Part shown: positions 54,543 through 62,946 of the stretch, piece by piece
Numbering within the stretch: the first letter of the stretch is position 1
Layout of the letters: each line of letters starts with the position of its first letter
Source of the DNA: Lachnospiraceae bacterium Zagget3
GTDB lineage: Bacteria > Bacillota_A > Clostridia > Lachnospirales > Lachnospiraceae
DNA length: 64,000 nt
Direction of reading: 5' to 3'
NCBI GenBank assembly: GCA_001941025.1
Contig: MSHE01000032.1
Coordinates: 62,001 to 126,000, forward strand
Notes under the pieces: model-generated
The model's input: the letters and a program-made list of their open reading frames with translations, nothing else
The model's database searches: none
Told to the model about the DNA's origin: nothing
Translations under genes and position numbers: made by a program

Positions 54543-55277
54543 TTACAACTTCCTCCGGCCAAACGGGCGGGCGTAGGAAAGCGCTTCTTCCAACGGCGTT
54601 TTCTCCTTCTTCTCGTCCTCCTCCGGAGGCTTCTCCCGGATAAAATTGGTCCGCGCGGGGATCTCCATCTCCGGCGGATCGAGCGCCTCCTTACCGAGCG
54701 CGATGCTCTTGATAAGGAAGCTCATGTTGCGCGCCAGCACACGCACGGTCTGAAGGCCTTCCAGGTCCCCGGCGGCTTCGCCGGGCTGCAGGCCGTGCAC
54801 CGAGTTCCAGTACTGGCTCGATGCCAGCGGCATGCCGGAGACCGTAAAATACTTATTCAATTCGTCAAACGTCGCGCTGCAGCCGCCCCGACGCGCCACC
54901 ACCACACTCGCGCCGACCTTCATCCACTTATCGAACGGCGTGCTGTAAAACAGCCGGTCGAGCAGCGCGATGAGCGTCGCGTTCGCGGACGCGAAATAGA
55001 CCGGGCTCGCCACGACGAGTCCGTCGGCGGCTTCGAACTTCGGCGCGATCTCGTTTACAATGTCGTCAAACGCGCACTTCCCGTTCTTCGCGCAGGACAG
55101 ACAGGCGGTACAGCCCCGGATATCCTGATCGCCGACCTGGATCGTCTCCGTCGCGACCCCTTCTTTCTCAAACACTTTCGCCATCTCGGACAGCGCGCGG
55201 GCCGTGTTGCCGTCCGCTCGCGGGCTGCCGTTGATCATCAATACACTTTTGTTTTTAGTCGCTTTCTTATCGCTCAT
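54543..55277 (-). CDS. NADPH-dependent FMN reductase-like flavoprotein
   Basis: The product is 244 aa, start at the ATG at 55277. The fold shows MINGSPRADGNTARALSEMAKVF (FMN phosphate loop), CTACLSCAKNGKCAFDD (a Cys motif common in iron-sulfur flavoprotein-like members) and ADGLVVASPVYFASANATLIALLDRLFY. An unusual Pro/Glu/Lys-rich tail of about 40 residues (PPEEDEKKEKTPLEEA) follows. It overlaps the 3' end of the amidohydrolase gene by 11 bp, so it is translationally coupled to pyrimidine catabolism. Confidence 0.82.
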   Translation of the reverse strand: MSDKKATKNKSVLMINGSPRADGNTARALSEMAKVFEKEGVATETIQVGDQDIRGCTACLSCAKNGKCAFDDIVNEIAPKFEAADGLVVASPVYFASANATLIALLDRLFYSTPFDKWMKVGASVVVARRGGCSATFDELNKYFTVSGMPLASSQYWNSVHGLQPGEAAGDLEGLQTVRVLARNMSFLIKSIALGKEALDPPEMEIPARTNFIREKPPEEDEKKEKTPLEEALSYARPFGRRKL

Positions 55278-56523
55278 CACATTTTAACACCGCGTTTAAC
55301 AGGACCGACGCGCCCTGTGTGCATTGCTGCACCGAGGTGTATTCCTCCTCACAATGGGAATGGCCGTCCCTGGACGGGACGAAGATCATCGTCGTCGGGA
55401 TCATGTAGGCGCAGAACTGTGCGTCGTGTCCCGCGCCGGAGTTGATCGTCTGGTTGGAATAGCCGAGTTCGTCAACGGCTTCCTGCACATAGCCGACCAG
55501 CGCCTTGTCAAAGTAGACCGTGTCGCGGACCCATGCCGGTTCATAATCCACCGTACATCCCACGACCTCTTTCGGCATGTTTTCTATGATCTGAACGACC
55601 TGACGGATCACTTCCGGATCCTCATGCCGCGCGTCGAGGGTAAACTCGACAAAGTCCGGGATCACCGTATGAACGTTCGGGTGCAGATCGATCTCCCCGG
55701 TCGTATACACCAGCGCCGGGTCCAGCTTGTCCAGCTCGTCATGGAGATACCGGATCACTTCCGCTGCCGCGTACAGCGCGTCATGCCGGTATTTCATCGG
55801 CGTTGTGCCAGCGTGGTCGGACTGCCCGTGGGTCCGGATCCGATAGCAGATCATGCCCAGCACGCAGGTGACCACACCGATGTCTTTGCCGGCCGCCTCC
55901 AGGATCGGGCCCTGCTCGATGTGCAGTTCATACATTGCTTTGTAGTCATCCGGATTCAGCCGGTTTGCCTTGTCCCCTTTGAAGCCGAAAGCGTCCAGCG
56001 CTTCCACGAACGTGCTCGTGCCATCCAGGATCGACGTGGATCGCAGCATATCCTCCTGCCGGAAATTACGGGCGATGTCTTCCGGCAGAAACGCGTTGCA
56101 GATCACGCCGGAAGCCATCATGGAAGGGGGATACAGGGAGCCCTCTTCATTGGTCCAGATCATCGCGGTGAGGTTGTGCCGGTGCGGAATGTTCTCCTTT
56201 ACGATCGTCGTCAGCACTTCCATACCGCCCATCACACCGAGGATCCCGTCATAGTTTCCGCCGTTTTTAACCGAGTCGCAGTGGGAACCCATCACGATCC
56301 CCGGCAGATCCGGCTCGGAGCCCTGTATCGTCGCATACATACAGGCCATATCATCCGTTTTGACCTCCGCCCCGATCGCTTCCATCCGCTTCTGAAATTC
56401 CTTCCGCGCTAAAATATCCTCCGGGGAAAGAGCATACCGGGTGATGCCGCCGTGACCGGCATCACCGTATTGGCTGAAAGTTTTGATCATCTCCTCCATC
56501 CGTTCTTGGCTGCATGTGTACAT
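55267..56523 (-). CDS. Beta-ureidopropionase-type M20 amidohydrolase
   Basis: This is a Zn-dependent N-carbamoyl-amino-acid hydrolase, 418 aa, expected here to split N-carbamoyl-beta-alanine into beta-alanine, CO2 and ammonia. Metal ligands: His and Asp in MGSHCDSVKNGGNYDGILG (about residues 80-98), Glu in WTNEEGSLYPPSMMASG, and the distal His in NSGAGHDAQFCAYMIP. The dimerisation-domain motif is GQSDHAGTTPMKYRHDAL. Allantoate amidohydrolase is the main alternative, but the neighbours preTA and dihydropyrimidinase favour the pyrimidine role. It lies 18 bp after the dihydropyrimidinase gene. Confidence 0.88.
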   Translation of the reverse strand: MYTCSQERMEEMIKTFSQYGDAGHGGITRYALSPEDILARKEFQKRMEAIGAEVKTDDMACMYATIQGSEPDLPGIVMGSHCDSVKNGGNYDGILGVMGGMEVLTTIVKENIPHRHNLTAMIWTNEEGSLYPPSMMASGVICNAFLPEDIARNFRQEDMLRSTSILDGTSTFVEALDAFGFKGDKANRLNPDDYKAMYELHIEQGPILEAAGKDIGVVTCVLGMICYRIRTHGQSDHAGTTPMKYRHDALYAAAEVIRYLHDELDKLDPALVYTTGEIDLHPNVHTVIPDFVEFTLDARHEDPEVIRQVVQIIENMPKEVVGCTVDYEPAWVRDTVYFDKALVGYVQEAVDELGYSNQTINSGAGHDAQFCAYMIPTTMIFVPSRDGHSHCEEEYTSVQQCTQGASVLLNAVLKCDER

Positions 56524-56541
56524 GCCTCAACACCTTCTTTC

Positions 56542-57927
56542 TTACTTGTAAACGTGAGGACTGCGTTTTATATATTCACCCATTCCGGGCTCTCCGACAA
56601 ACTCTCCGTTGTCATAGACCAACTGTCCGCGCAGATAGGTCTGCACCGGATAGCCGTGGAGCTGTTTCCCTTCCCATATCGTATGGTCGTAATCGGAATG
56701 CATCGCCGCGCATGTGATCGTAAAATCCTTGTCCGGATCATAGATCACGACGTCCGCGTCCTTGCCGACAAGGAGCGACCCCTTGTTGTCGCAGCCGAAA
56801 ATACGTGCCGGATTGGCGGCACAAAGAGCCACGGCCTGTTGGAATGTGATCTTGCCGGAATTGGCCGCGTCGAGCATGTAGGGATAGAGATTTTCCACCC
56901 CCGCGCATCCGTTGGGGATCAGGGAAAAATTGTCCTTGCCCCAGTCCTTCTCATAGCTCATGAACGGACAGTGATCGGTTGCGATCGTATCGATCATCCC
57001 CGATTTGACCGCGGTCCAAAGCGCCTCCCGGCTCTCCTCCCCCTTCATCGGCGGCGAGCAGACAAAGTTTCGTCCGTCCTCTCTCTTGTAAACATCGCAG
57101 GTGAACTCCAGATACTGCGGACAGGTCTCGATATAGACCGGCGCGCCCTCAAGCTTCGCGGCAATGCAGGCCCCCAGTCCTTCCTTGTCCGCCATGTGCA
57201 CCAGATAGATGGGCGTGTCCAAATGCCTCGCCCAGTGAACGGCGCGTCGGTCCGCCTCGGCCTCGACGAACTCGGGACGGCTCAGATAATGATACCAGGC
57301 ACTGGTCTTGCCCTCCGCGAGAAACTGATCAACATACATATCAATGACATCCGGATTCTCCGCGTGCACGTTGATCAGCGCGCCCACTTCTTTTCCACGC
57401 AGAAGGATCCGCACCAGTGTCGCGTCATCGACCATCATGCCCTCTTTCTTGTAGACCATAAAGCACTTGAAGCTCGTGACGCCCTCTTCCACCGCCTTTT
57501 CCATCTCTTCTAAGATTTCGCCATCATTTAAGTTTGTGATCACGCAGTGCAGCGCGTAATCCACACAGGCCTCCTCCTCCAGAATGGCCCGTTTGGCATG
57601 GACAATCTCCAGGATCGATTCCCCGGCGTGCTGGATCGGATAGTCAAAGAGCGTGGTCACGCCGCCGCAGGCCGCCGCCCGGGTGCCGGCGAGATAGCTG
57701 TCGGCCGTCACGGTCCCGCCAAACGGCATCTGACAGTGCGTGTGCACATCCAGGGCGCCTGGCAGCACCAGCTTGCCGGAGGCGTCGCAGACCTGTTTTG
57801 CCGACTGCGGATCGATATCCTTTTCCTTGGCGGCGATCCGGCCGTCCTTCACGGCGATATCACACGGAACCATGTCGGTCGTCGTGACAATGGTCCCGTT
57901 TTTGATGAGCAGATCATAAGGCTGCAT
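56542..57927 (-). CDS. Dihydropyrimidinase (D-hydantoinase)
   Basis: It hydrolyses dihydrouracil/dihydrothymine to N-carbamoyl-beta-amino acids. The product is 461 aa, starting MQPYDLLIKNGTIVTT behind GGGAGG. It is an amidohydrolase-fold enzyme with a binuclear zinc site: HTH in DVHTHCQMPFGG (about residues 58-69), the carbamylated Lys in SFKCFMVYKKEG, His in INVHAENPD and YLVHMADKEG, and the catalytic Asp in IATDHCPFMSYEKDWGKDNF. Length and motifs match the family. It lies downstream of preA and upstream of the amidohydrolase. Confidence 0.93.
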   Translation of the reverse strand: MQPYDLLIKNGTIVTTTDMVPCDIAVKDGRIAAKEKDIDPQSAKQVCDASGKLVLPGALDVHTHCQMPFGGTVTADSYLAGTRAAACGGVTTLFDYPIQHAGESILEIVHAKRAILEEEACVDYALHCVITNLNDGEILEEMEKAVEEGVTSFKCFMVYKKEGMMVDDATLVRILLRGKEVGALINVHAENPDVIDMYVDQFLAEGKTSAWYHYLSRPEFVEAEADRRAVHWARHLDTPIYLVHMADKEGLGACIAAKLEGAPVYIETCPQYLEFTCDVYKREDGRNFVCSPPMKGEESREALWTAVKSGMIDTIATDHCPFMSYEKDWGKDNFSLIPNGCAGVENLYPYMLDAANSGKITFQQAVALCAANPARIFGCDNKGSLLVGKDADVVIYDPDKDFTITCAAMHSDYDHTIWEGKQLHGYPVQTYLRGQLVYDNGEFVGEPGMGEYIKRSPHVYK

Positions 57928-57997
57928 AAATGACCCCTCCCTTACCTCTCAAAACTCTTACAACATATTATAACAAACTATCCTCCGCAATCAAGCG

Positions 57998-58049
57998 GCC
58001 GGGTTTATCGGTACTTGGTTTGCGCCGTGTTTATCGATACTCGGTTTGC
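57998..58049 (-). repeat. Two tandem 26-bp units at the 3' end of preA
   Basis: Units 57998-58023 and 58024-58049 differ at three positions. The second unit (in transcription order the first) contains the last codons and stop of preA; the other is a non-coding copy in the 103-bp preA-hydA gap. It looks like a small local duplication. Confidence 0.8.
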
Positions 58050-59287
58050 ATCACGATCTCATGCGGCTCATGATCGGCTTTCATCACGATCTTTCCGGGC
58101 AGAATGCAGTTTGGAACAGGGCACACGTGCAGGCAAAGGTGACAGCCCACGCAGCGCTCCTCGTCCAGCTTCGGGCGCCGGGTCTCCGAGTCAAACGCGA
58201 TCGCCTGATGGCTCCCGTCAAAGCACGATAGATAGCATCTGCCGCAGCCGACACACAGGTCTTCGTCAAACTTCGGCAGCAGCTTAAACGAGCGGTCCAG
58301 ATCCTCCGCAGGAACGATCCCGGGCAGCGCCCTGCCCACCAGTTCGTCCAGACGGTCAAAGCCATGGGTATCCATGTAGTGGGACAAACCGCTGATCAGG
58401 TCCTCCACAATGCGGTAGCCGTACTGCATGACCGCCGTGGTCACCTGCAGATTGGTACACCCGAGAAGGAGAAAGTCCAGCGCGTCCTCCCAGGTCTCGA
58501 TGCCTCCGATTCCGCTTAAGGGAATGTCCGCCAGCTTTGAATCGTGCTTTAAATCCGAGACAAAGCGAAGCGCGATCGGCTTGACCGCGGCACCGGAATA
58601 ACCGGAGACCGAAGACTTTCCATTGACAACCGGCATGCCGGTGTAGAGTTCGTGATCGATGTTTGTGATGGACTTGACCGTGTTGATCGCAGACAACCCG
58701 GCAGCACCGCCCTCCACGGCCGCCTCGGCCGGCAGTTCCATGTGCGTGATGTTCGGCGTCATCTTGGCGATGACCGGCAGCGTCGTATTGGCGCAGACCA
58801 CCTCGCAGTAATGCCTGACCAGATCCGGCTGCATGCCCACATCGGATCCCATCGTCGAAGACGTCATCTGCGGGCAGGAAAAATTGCATTCGATCAGATC
58901 CGCCCCCGCCCCGGTCACGGCCTTTGCCAGATATTCCCACTCTTCGTCATTGCTGCCCATAATGCTCGCGACGATCACTTTATCCGGATAATCCGCCTTC
59001 AAGCGCGTAAGACATTCCAGATTGGCCTCCGTCGGCTTGTCCGAGATCTGCTCCATATTCTTAAAACCGATCCAGGGCGTTCCCTCTTTGGTCACGATGT
59101 CAAACCGCGGGGAACACTCATCCGCGATGAACACGCCGATCGTCTTGAAAAAGATGCCGCCCCAGCCCGCGTCGAGCGCTTTGGCACACATCTCATAATC
59201 GCTCCCCACGGGGGAGGAGGACAAAAAGAACGGGTTTTCGCAATGCACGCCCAGAAAATCAATCGATAAATCTTTTCGCAGTGCCAT
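58031..59287 (-). CDS. preA: Dihydropyrimidine dehydrogenase subunit PreA
   Basis: This is the FMN- and iron-sulfur-containing catalytic subunit reducing uracil or thymine. The product is 418 aa from the ATG at 59287 ([13 protein letters not shown]) with AAGGAGG seven bases upstream. The dihydroorotate-dehydrogenase-like barrel spans residues 5-310 ([22 protein letters not shown], the active-site Cys in [10 protein letters not shown] and [13 protein letters not shown]). The C-terminus has two [4Fe-4S] motifs, [19 protein letters not shown] and [17 protein letters not shown]. It follows preT with a 2-bp gap; together they form the NADH-dependent PreTA enzyme. Confidence 0.93.
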   Translation of the reverse strand: MALRKDLSIDFLGVHCENPFFLSSSPVGSDYEMCAKALDAGWGGIFFKTIGVFIADECSPRFDIVTKEGTPWIGFKNMEQISDKPTEANLECLTRLKADYPDKVIVASIMGSNDEEWEYLAKAVTGAGADLIECNFSCPQMTSSTMGSDVGMQPDLVRHYCEVVCANTTLPVIAKMTPNITHMELPAEAAVEGGAAGLSAINTVKSITNIDHELYTGMPVVNGKSSVSGYSGAAVKPIALRFVSDLKHDSKLADIPLSGIGGIETWEDALDFLLLGCTNLQVTTAVMQYGYRIVEDLISGLSHYMDTHGFDRLDELVGRALPGIVPAEDLDRSFKLLPKFDEDLCVGCGRCYLSCFDGSHQAIAFDSETRRPKLDEERCVGCHLCLHVCPVPNCILPGKIVMKADHEPHEIVMQTEYR

Positions 59288-59289
59288 GA

Positions 59290-60507
59290 TCAATCCTCCT
59301 TCCCAAGCGCATTCAGAATCTTGAATGCCGCGATCTTGCCGTCCGCGACGGATTCCACAACGGAGCGGCCTTTCCCGTACAGCATGTCTCCGCCGAGGAA
59401 GACACCGTCTCCCTCTTCAAAAAAAGAAGCGGCGGGATCCTTCGCCTGTCCGACAGCAAAAATGACCTGATCCGTCATCAGCTTCAAAAACGAGTCGTCA
59501 TCACGGCCCTTTGCCAAAAGCGCGGTCACTTTTCCGTCCGCGCCGAAGATCTCGGTGGGTGAAAACCGGGTAAAGACCGGCACGCCCATCTCCATGACCG
59601 AACTCAGCTCCCTCATGCTCGCCGGCGCTTCCTCAAGGGTCCGCCGATAGACAATGGCGGTCTCCGCGCCCAGCTGTTTGGCCGTGGAGGCGCAGTCCAT
59701 CGCTACATCTCCGCCGCCGATGACCACCACCTTTTTTCCCAGCCGCAGATGTTCCGTATCCGTACGGGCGATCCGCAAAAACGTCAGGGCGTCCTCCACA
59801 CCGTCCAGATCCGCGCCCGGAATATTCAGCCGCTTCGCCAGCCAGAGGCCAATCCCGACATATACCGCGTCATACATCTGCTTTAACTCCTCCAGGCGCT
59901 CCTGATCCACACGTTGTCCGCAGAGGATCTTTACGCCGGCCTTTTCAATCTGCGCGATATCGAAATCCACGATCTCCTGCGGCAGTCGGGAAGGCAGAAT
60001 GCCGTATGTGAGCATGCCTCCGGGCTTTTCCTTCGCCTCGTAAACTGTCACATCATAGCCCTGTACCGCCAGTTCTCTGGCACAGGCAAGCGAAGACGGG
60101 CCGGCTCCAACGCAGGCGATCCGCTTTCCGTTCGGTTTCCCGGGCGCGACGAAAGACATATGCTGCTCTCTCTCCTGCTCCACGAGGAACTTCTGGATGC
60201 GGCCGATCGCGATCGGTTTGTCAATGCCGCACCGGCTGCACGCCTCCTCACACAGGCGGGCCTGCGGACAGACATTCGCGCAGCATCCGCCCAGCGGATT
60301 GTTCTCCCTTATGGTCTCCGCCGCGCCGTACAGGTTTTTGAAACGCAGCGAACGGATAAACTTTGCCGGATTGGTTCCCGCAGGGCAGCCGTCGCTGCAC
60401 GGGGCATCTTGACAGAGCAGACACCGGGAGGCCTCCTCCATGGCAGTCCGGTAGTTATAAGCTTTTTCCGGTTCGACGGCATAGGGCGATATTCTGGTAA
60501 TACTCAT
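59290..60507 (-). CDS. preT: Dihydropyrimidine dehydrogenase subunit PreT
   Basis: This is the FAD/NAD(P)H-binding electron-input subunit, 405 aa. The N-terminal domain holds the Cys motifs [19 protein letters not shown] and [18 protein letters not shown], as in glutamate synthase small chain-like proteins. FAD binding: [26 protein letters not shown] (about residues 130-155). Pyridine nucleotide site: [24 protein letters not shown] final FAD segment is [22 protein letters not shown]. The start at 60507 overlaps the topB stop by four bases (ATGA), linking the catabolic genes to topB. Confidence 0.93.
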   Translation of the reverse strand: MSITRISPYAVEPEKAYNYRTAMEEASRCLLCQDAPCSDGCPAGTNPAKFIRSLRFKNLYGAAETIRENNPLGGCCANVCPQARLCEEACSRCGIDKPIAIGRIQKFLVEQEREQHMSFVAPGKPNGKRIACVGAGPSSLACARELAVQGYDVTVYEAKEKPGGMLTYGILPSRLPQEIVDFDIAQIEKAGVKILCGQRVDQERLEELKQMYDAVYVGIGLWLAKRLNIPGADLDGVEDALTFLRIARTDTEHLRLGKKVVVIGGGDVAMDCASTAKQLGAETAIVYRRTLEEAPASMRELSSVMEMGVPVFTRFSPTEIFGADGKVTALLAKGRDDDSFLKLMTDQVIFAVGQAKDPAASFFEEGDGVFLGGDMLYGKGRSVVESVADGKIAAFKILNALGKED

Positions 60508-62666
60508 GCTTTTTCCGCCATCCTTTCTGTTTTATGTGCTGTTTCTTTGCGATAATATGCGGCATCCCGCGCAAAGAACTCCCGCATTTGATACTGGTTG
60601 TTTAAACCTTTTACGGCCTCCGTATGGCTTGTGACAAAGTGGTCGAGCTTCTGCATGTACTCTTCCGATGTCACCGAGCCTTCGGCCACGTAGGAAAGCC
60701 CCTTTTCCCAGCTCGCGGTGAGATCCGGATTGAGAAGCGAACGGATCGACGCGCCCACCACATCGAAGATCATCTCCCCCAGCAGTGTCGGCGAGAGGAT
60801 CTGTGTCCGCTTGTTCAGGCTTAAGTATTTGTTCCGGACGAGTTTGTTTAAGATCTCCGCCCGGGTCGCGCTCGTGCCGATCCCGCTTCCCTTGATCTGC
60901 GCGCGCAGGTCCTCATCTTCAATAAGCTGGCCCGCGTTCTCCATTGCGAGGATCATGGAACCGGAATTATAGCGCTTTGGAGGGGAGGTCTCACCCTCGC
61001 GGATCGCGAAACCGGAGACGGGGAGCTTCCTGCCCTTTTTCAGCTTGCCGACAAGCTCCAGAAGCGCCGCGTCCGAACTCTCTTCCGTACCCCGGTCTCC
61101 TGCATTGCCGTCCTCTTCCCCGGTACCGTCACCGCCGTCCTTCCCGGCGGGCGCGCCTCCTTTTTTCGCTTCCACGCGAAACGAATAGCGCATCGCCCGC
61201 AGATAACCCTCCTCGGCCAACACCTTAAACGAGGCAAAAAAATGTTCCCGGTCCATCTCCATGTCCAGGCTGACCTTTTGATAGACCGCCGGCGCGAGGA
61301 AAATAGCCAGGAAACGACGCACGATCACCTCATACACATTTAACTGCAGAGGGGAAAGCCCCTTTGCCGCGCCCAGCCCCTGTCCGGTCGGTATGATGGC
61401 GTAGTGATCCGTAATCATCTTGTCATTGGTATAGCGCGTCTTCGCGATGTTCTTACAGGCGTCGCCTGCCAAAATCTCCTCCGCGAGGGCGGCCACGCCG
61501 GGCACCTGCTTTAATCCGGCGATGTTTTTGTGTATCTCCTTTGCCACCGCCGTGGAAAGCACACGCGCGTCCGTCCGCGGATAGGTGACAAGTTTTTTCT
61601 CATACAGTTCCTGCACGACACTTAATGTTTCGTCAGGACTGATCTTGAACAGTTTCGAACAGTCGTTTTGCAGCTCCGCCAGGTTGTACAAAAGCGGCGG
61701 ATTCTTTTTTTCTTTTTTTCGCGAAACGGAAGAGACGACCGCCTCCTGCGGCTCGACCACGGACAGTTCCGCGATCAGCGCTTCGGCGTCTGCGCGCTCA
61801 CGAAACCCGTTTTCCTTATAAAGCTTCGGATGTCCCCATGCGGAAAACTCCGTCTTTTCCTCTTTCTTTCCGGAACCGCCCTCTTTGTCCGGCCAGTTTC
61901 CGGTATCATAACGCGAGCCCGGCGTCACACGCCACTCTCCCTCGATCTCGCTGTCACCGACATCCGCCTGCATGAGGACACGGTAAAACGGCGTCTTTTG
62001 AAACGCGCGGATCTCCCGCTCCCGGCGCACGACCATGCCGAGCACACAGGTCATGACACGGCCGACCGAGACGACGACATGCCGTTCCTTTAAAAAATTC
62101 GCGATGGAATTTCCGTACTTCAAAGTGAGCAGACGGGAAAAGTTAATCCCCATCAGGTAATCCTCTTTCGCCCGCAGATAAGCAGAGGCAGACAGATTGT
62201 CATATTCCGACCAGTCCTTCGCCTCCCGGATGCCGCGCAGGATCTCCTCCTGTGTCTGCGAATCGATCCAGACACGCTTGCGGGTCTTCCCCTGTACATG
62301 CGCCATCTGATCCACAAGACGGTATATGTATTCTCCTTCACGCCCCGAATCCGTGCAGATGTAAATTACATCTACATCCTCCCGATTCAGCAAGCTCGAA
62401 ACAATCTGAAACTGCTTCTTCGCCGACTCAATCACCTCATACCGCCATTCCTCCGGAATAAACGGCAGCGTATCCAAACTCCATTTTTTATATTTTTCGT
62501 CATACACCTCCGGATAACTCATCGTCACAAGATGCCCCACGCACCAAGTAACAACAGCCTCCTCCGACTCCATAAAGCCATCATTTGACTTAAGGTGTCC
62601 CCCCAGTGCCTGCGCGAACTCCCTGGCCACGCTCGGTTTTTCAGCAATATACAAAGATTTAGGCAT
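60504..62666 (-). CDS. topB: DNA topoisomerase III
   Basis: This is a type IA topoisomerase that decatenates DNA. The product is 720 aa. The TOPRIM domain shows LYIAEKPSVAREFAQALGG and ICTDSGREGEYIYR (about residues 103-116, DxD-type acidic site). The catalytic Tyr is in KLVTYPRTDARVLS (about residue 360). The PPKRYNSGSMILAMENAG, GIGTSATRAEILNKLVRNKYL and TLLGEMIFD segments are typical. No C-terminal zinc fingers, consistent with TopB. A Gly/Glu/Asp-rich insert near 510-545 (GGDGTGEEDGNAGDRGTEE) is low complexity. It is followed without a gap by preT. Confidence 0.95.
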   Translation of the reverse strand: MPKSLYIAEKPSVAREFAQALGGHLKSNDGFMESEEAVVTWCVGHLVTMSYPEVYDEKYKKWSLDTLPFIPEEWRYEVIESAKKQFQIVSSLLNREDVDVIYICTDSGREGEYIYRLVDQMAHVQGKTRKRVWIDSQTQEEILRGIREAKDWSEYDNLSASAYLRAKEDYLMGINFSRLLTLKYGNSIANFLKERHVVVSVGRVMTCVLGMVVRREREIRAFQKTPFYRVLMQADVGDSEIEGEWRVTPGSRYDTGNWPDKEGGSGKKEEKTEFSAWGHPKLYKENGFRERADAEALIAELSVVEPQEAVVSSVSRKKEKKNPPLLYNLAELQNDCSKLFKISPDETLSVVQELYEKKLVTYPRTDARVLSTAVAKEIHKNIAGLKQVPGVAALAEEILAGDACKNIAKTRYTNDKMITDHYAIIPTGQGLGAAKGLSPLQLNVYEVIVRRFLAIFLAPAVYQKVSLDMEMDREHFFASFKVLAEEGYLRAMRYSFRVEAKKGGAPAGKDGGDGTGEEDGNAGDRGTEESSDAALLELVGKLKKGRKLPVSGFAIREGETSPPKRYNSGSMILAMENAGQLIEDEDLRAQIKGSGIGTSATRAEILNKLVRNKYLSLNKRTQILSPTLLGEMIFDVVGASIRSLLNPDLTASWEKGLSYVAEGSVTSEEYMQKLDHFVTSHTEAVKGLNNQYQMREFFARDAAYYRKETAHKTERMAEKA

Positions 62667-62699
62667 ACAAATTACTCTTCATTCCTTCACTGTGTTGAT

Positions 62700-62937
62700 G
62701 GGCCTGACTGAGAAAAAATTCACAAGCGGGGCATATGAGACGCCGGTACTTAGGGGGCGCCCCTGGCTCAGGTCTGCGCACTTGCTGCGCTGACCGTGCG
62801 AAAGTGATTCAAGAGGGGCAAAATCCCCTCGCCGAAGGCGACTTCAAATGGATTTTGCCCGCTTCAGCACCGGAGGTGCTGCAAGCGCGAATCGCAGCGA
62901 GAGCGTTCCGCGTTGAATTATTTTCTCAGTCAGGCCC
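62700..62937. mobile_element. 238-bp hairpin-rich element with terminal inverted repeats (MITE-like or structured RNA)
   Basis: GGGCCTGACTGAGAAAA (62700-62716) is matched exactly by its reverse complement at 62921-62937, and similarity continues to about 24 bp with one indel. Inside are a hairpin at 62771-62795 (GGTC-T-GCGCA with TGCGC-T-GACC), a long inverted repeat GGGCAAAATCC/GGATTTTGCCC (62816-62826 with 62850-62860) enclosing CGCC-GAA-GGCG, and CAGCACC-GGA-GGTGCTG (62865-62881). GAGGGG-CAAAAT-CCCCTC gives an alternative pairing. No convincing gene lies inside and no target-site duplication is seen. It occupies the whole gap between the glycyl-tRNA synthetase gene and topB. Confidence 0.6.
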
Positions 62938-62946
62938 CTTCACCCC

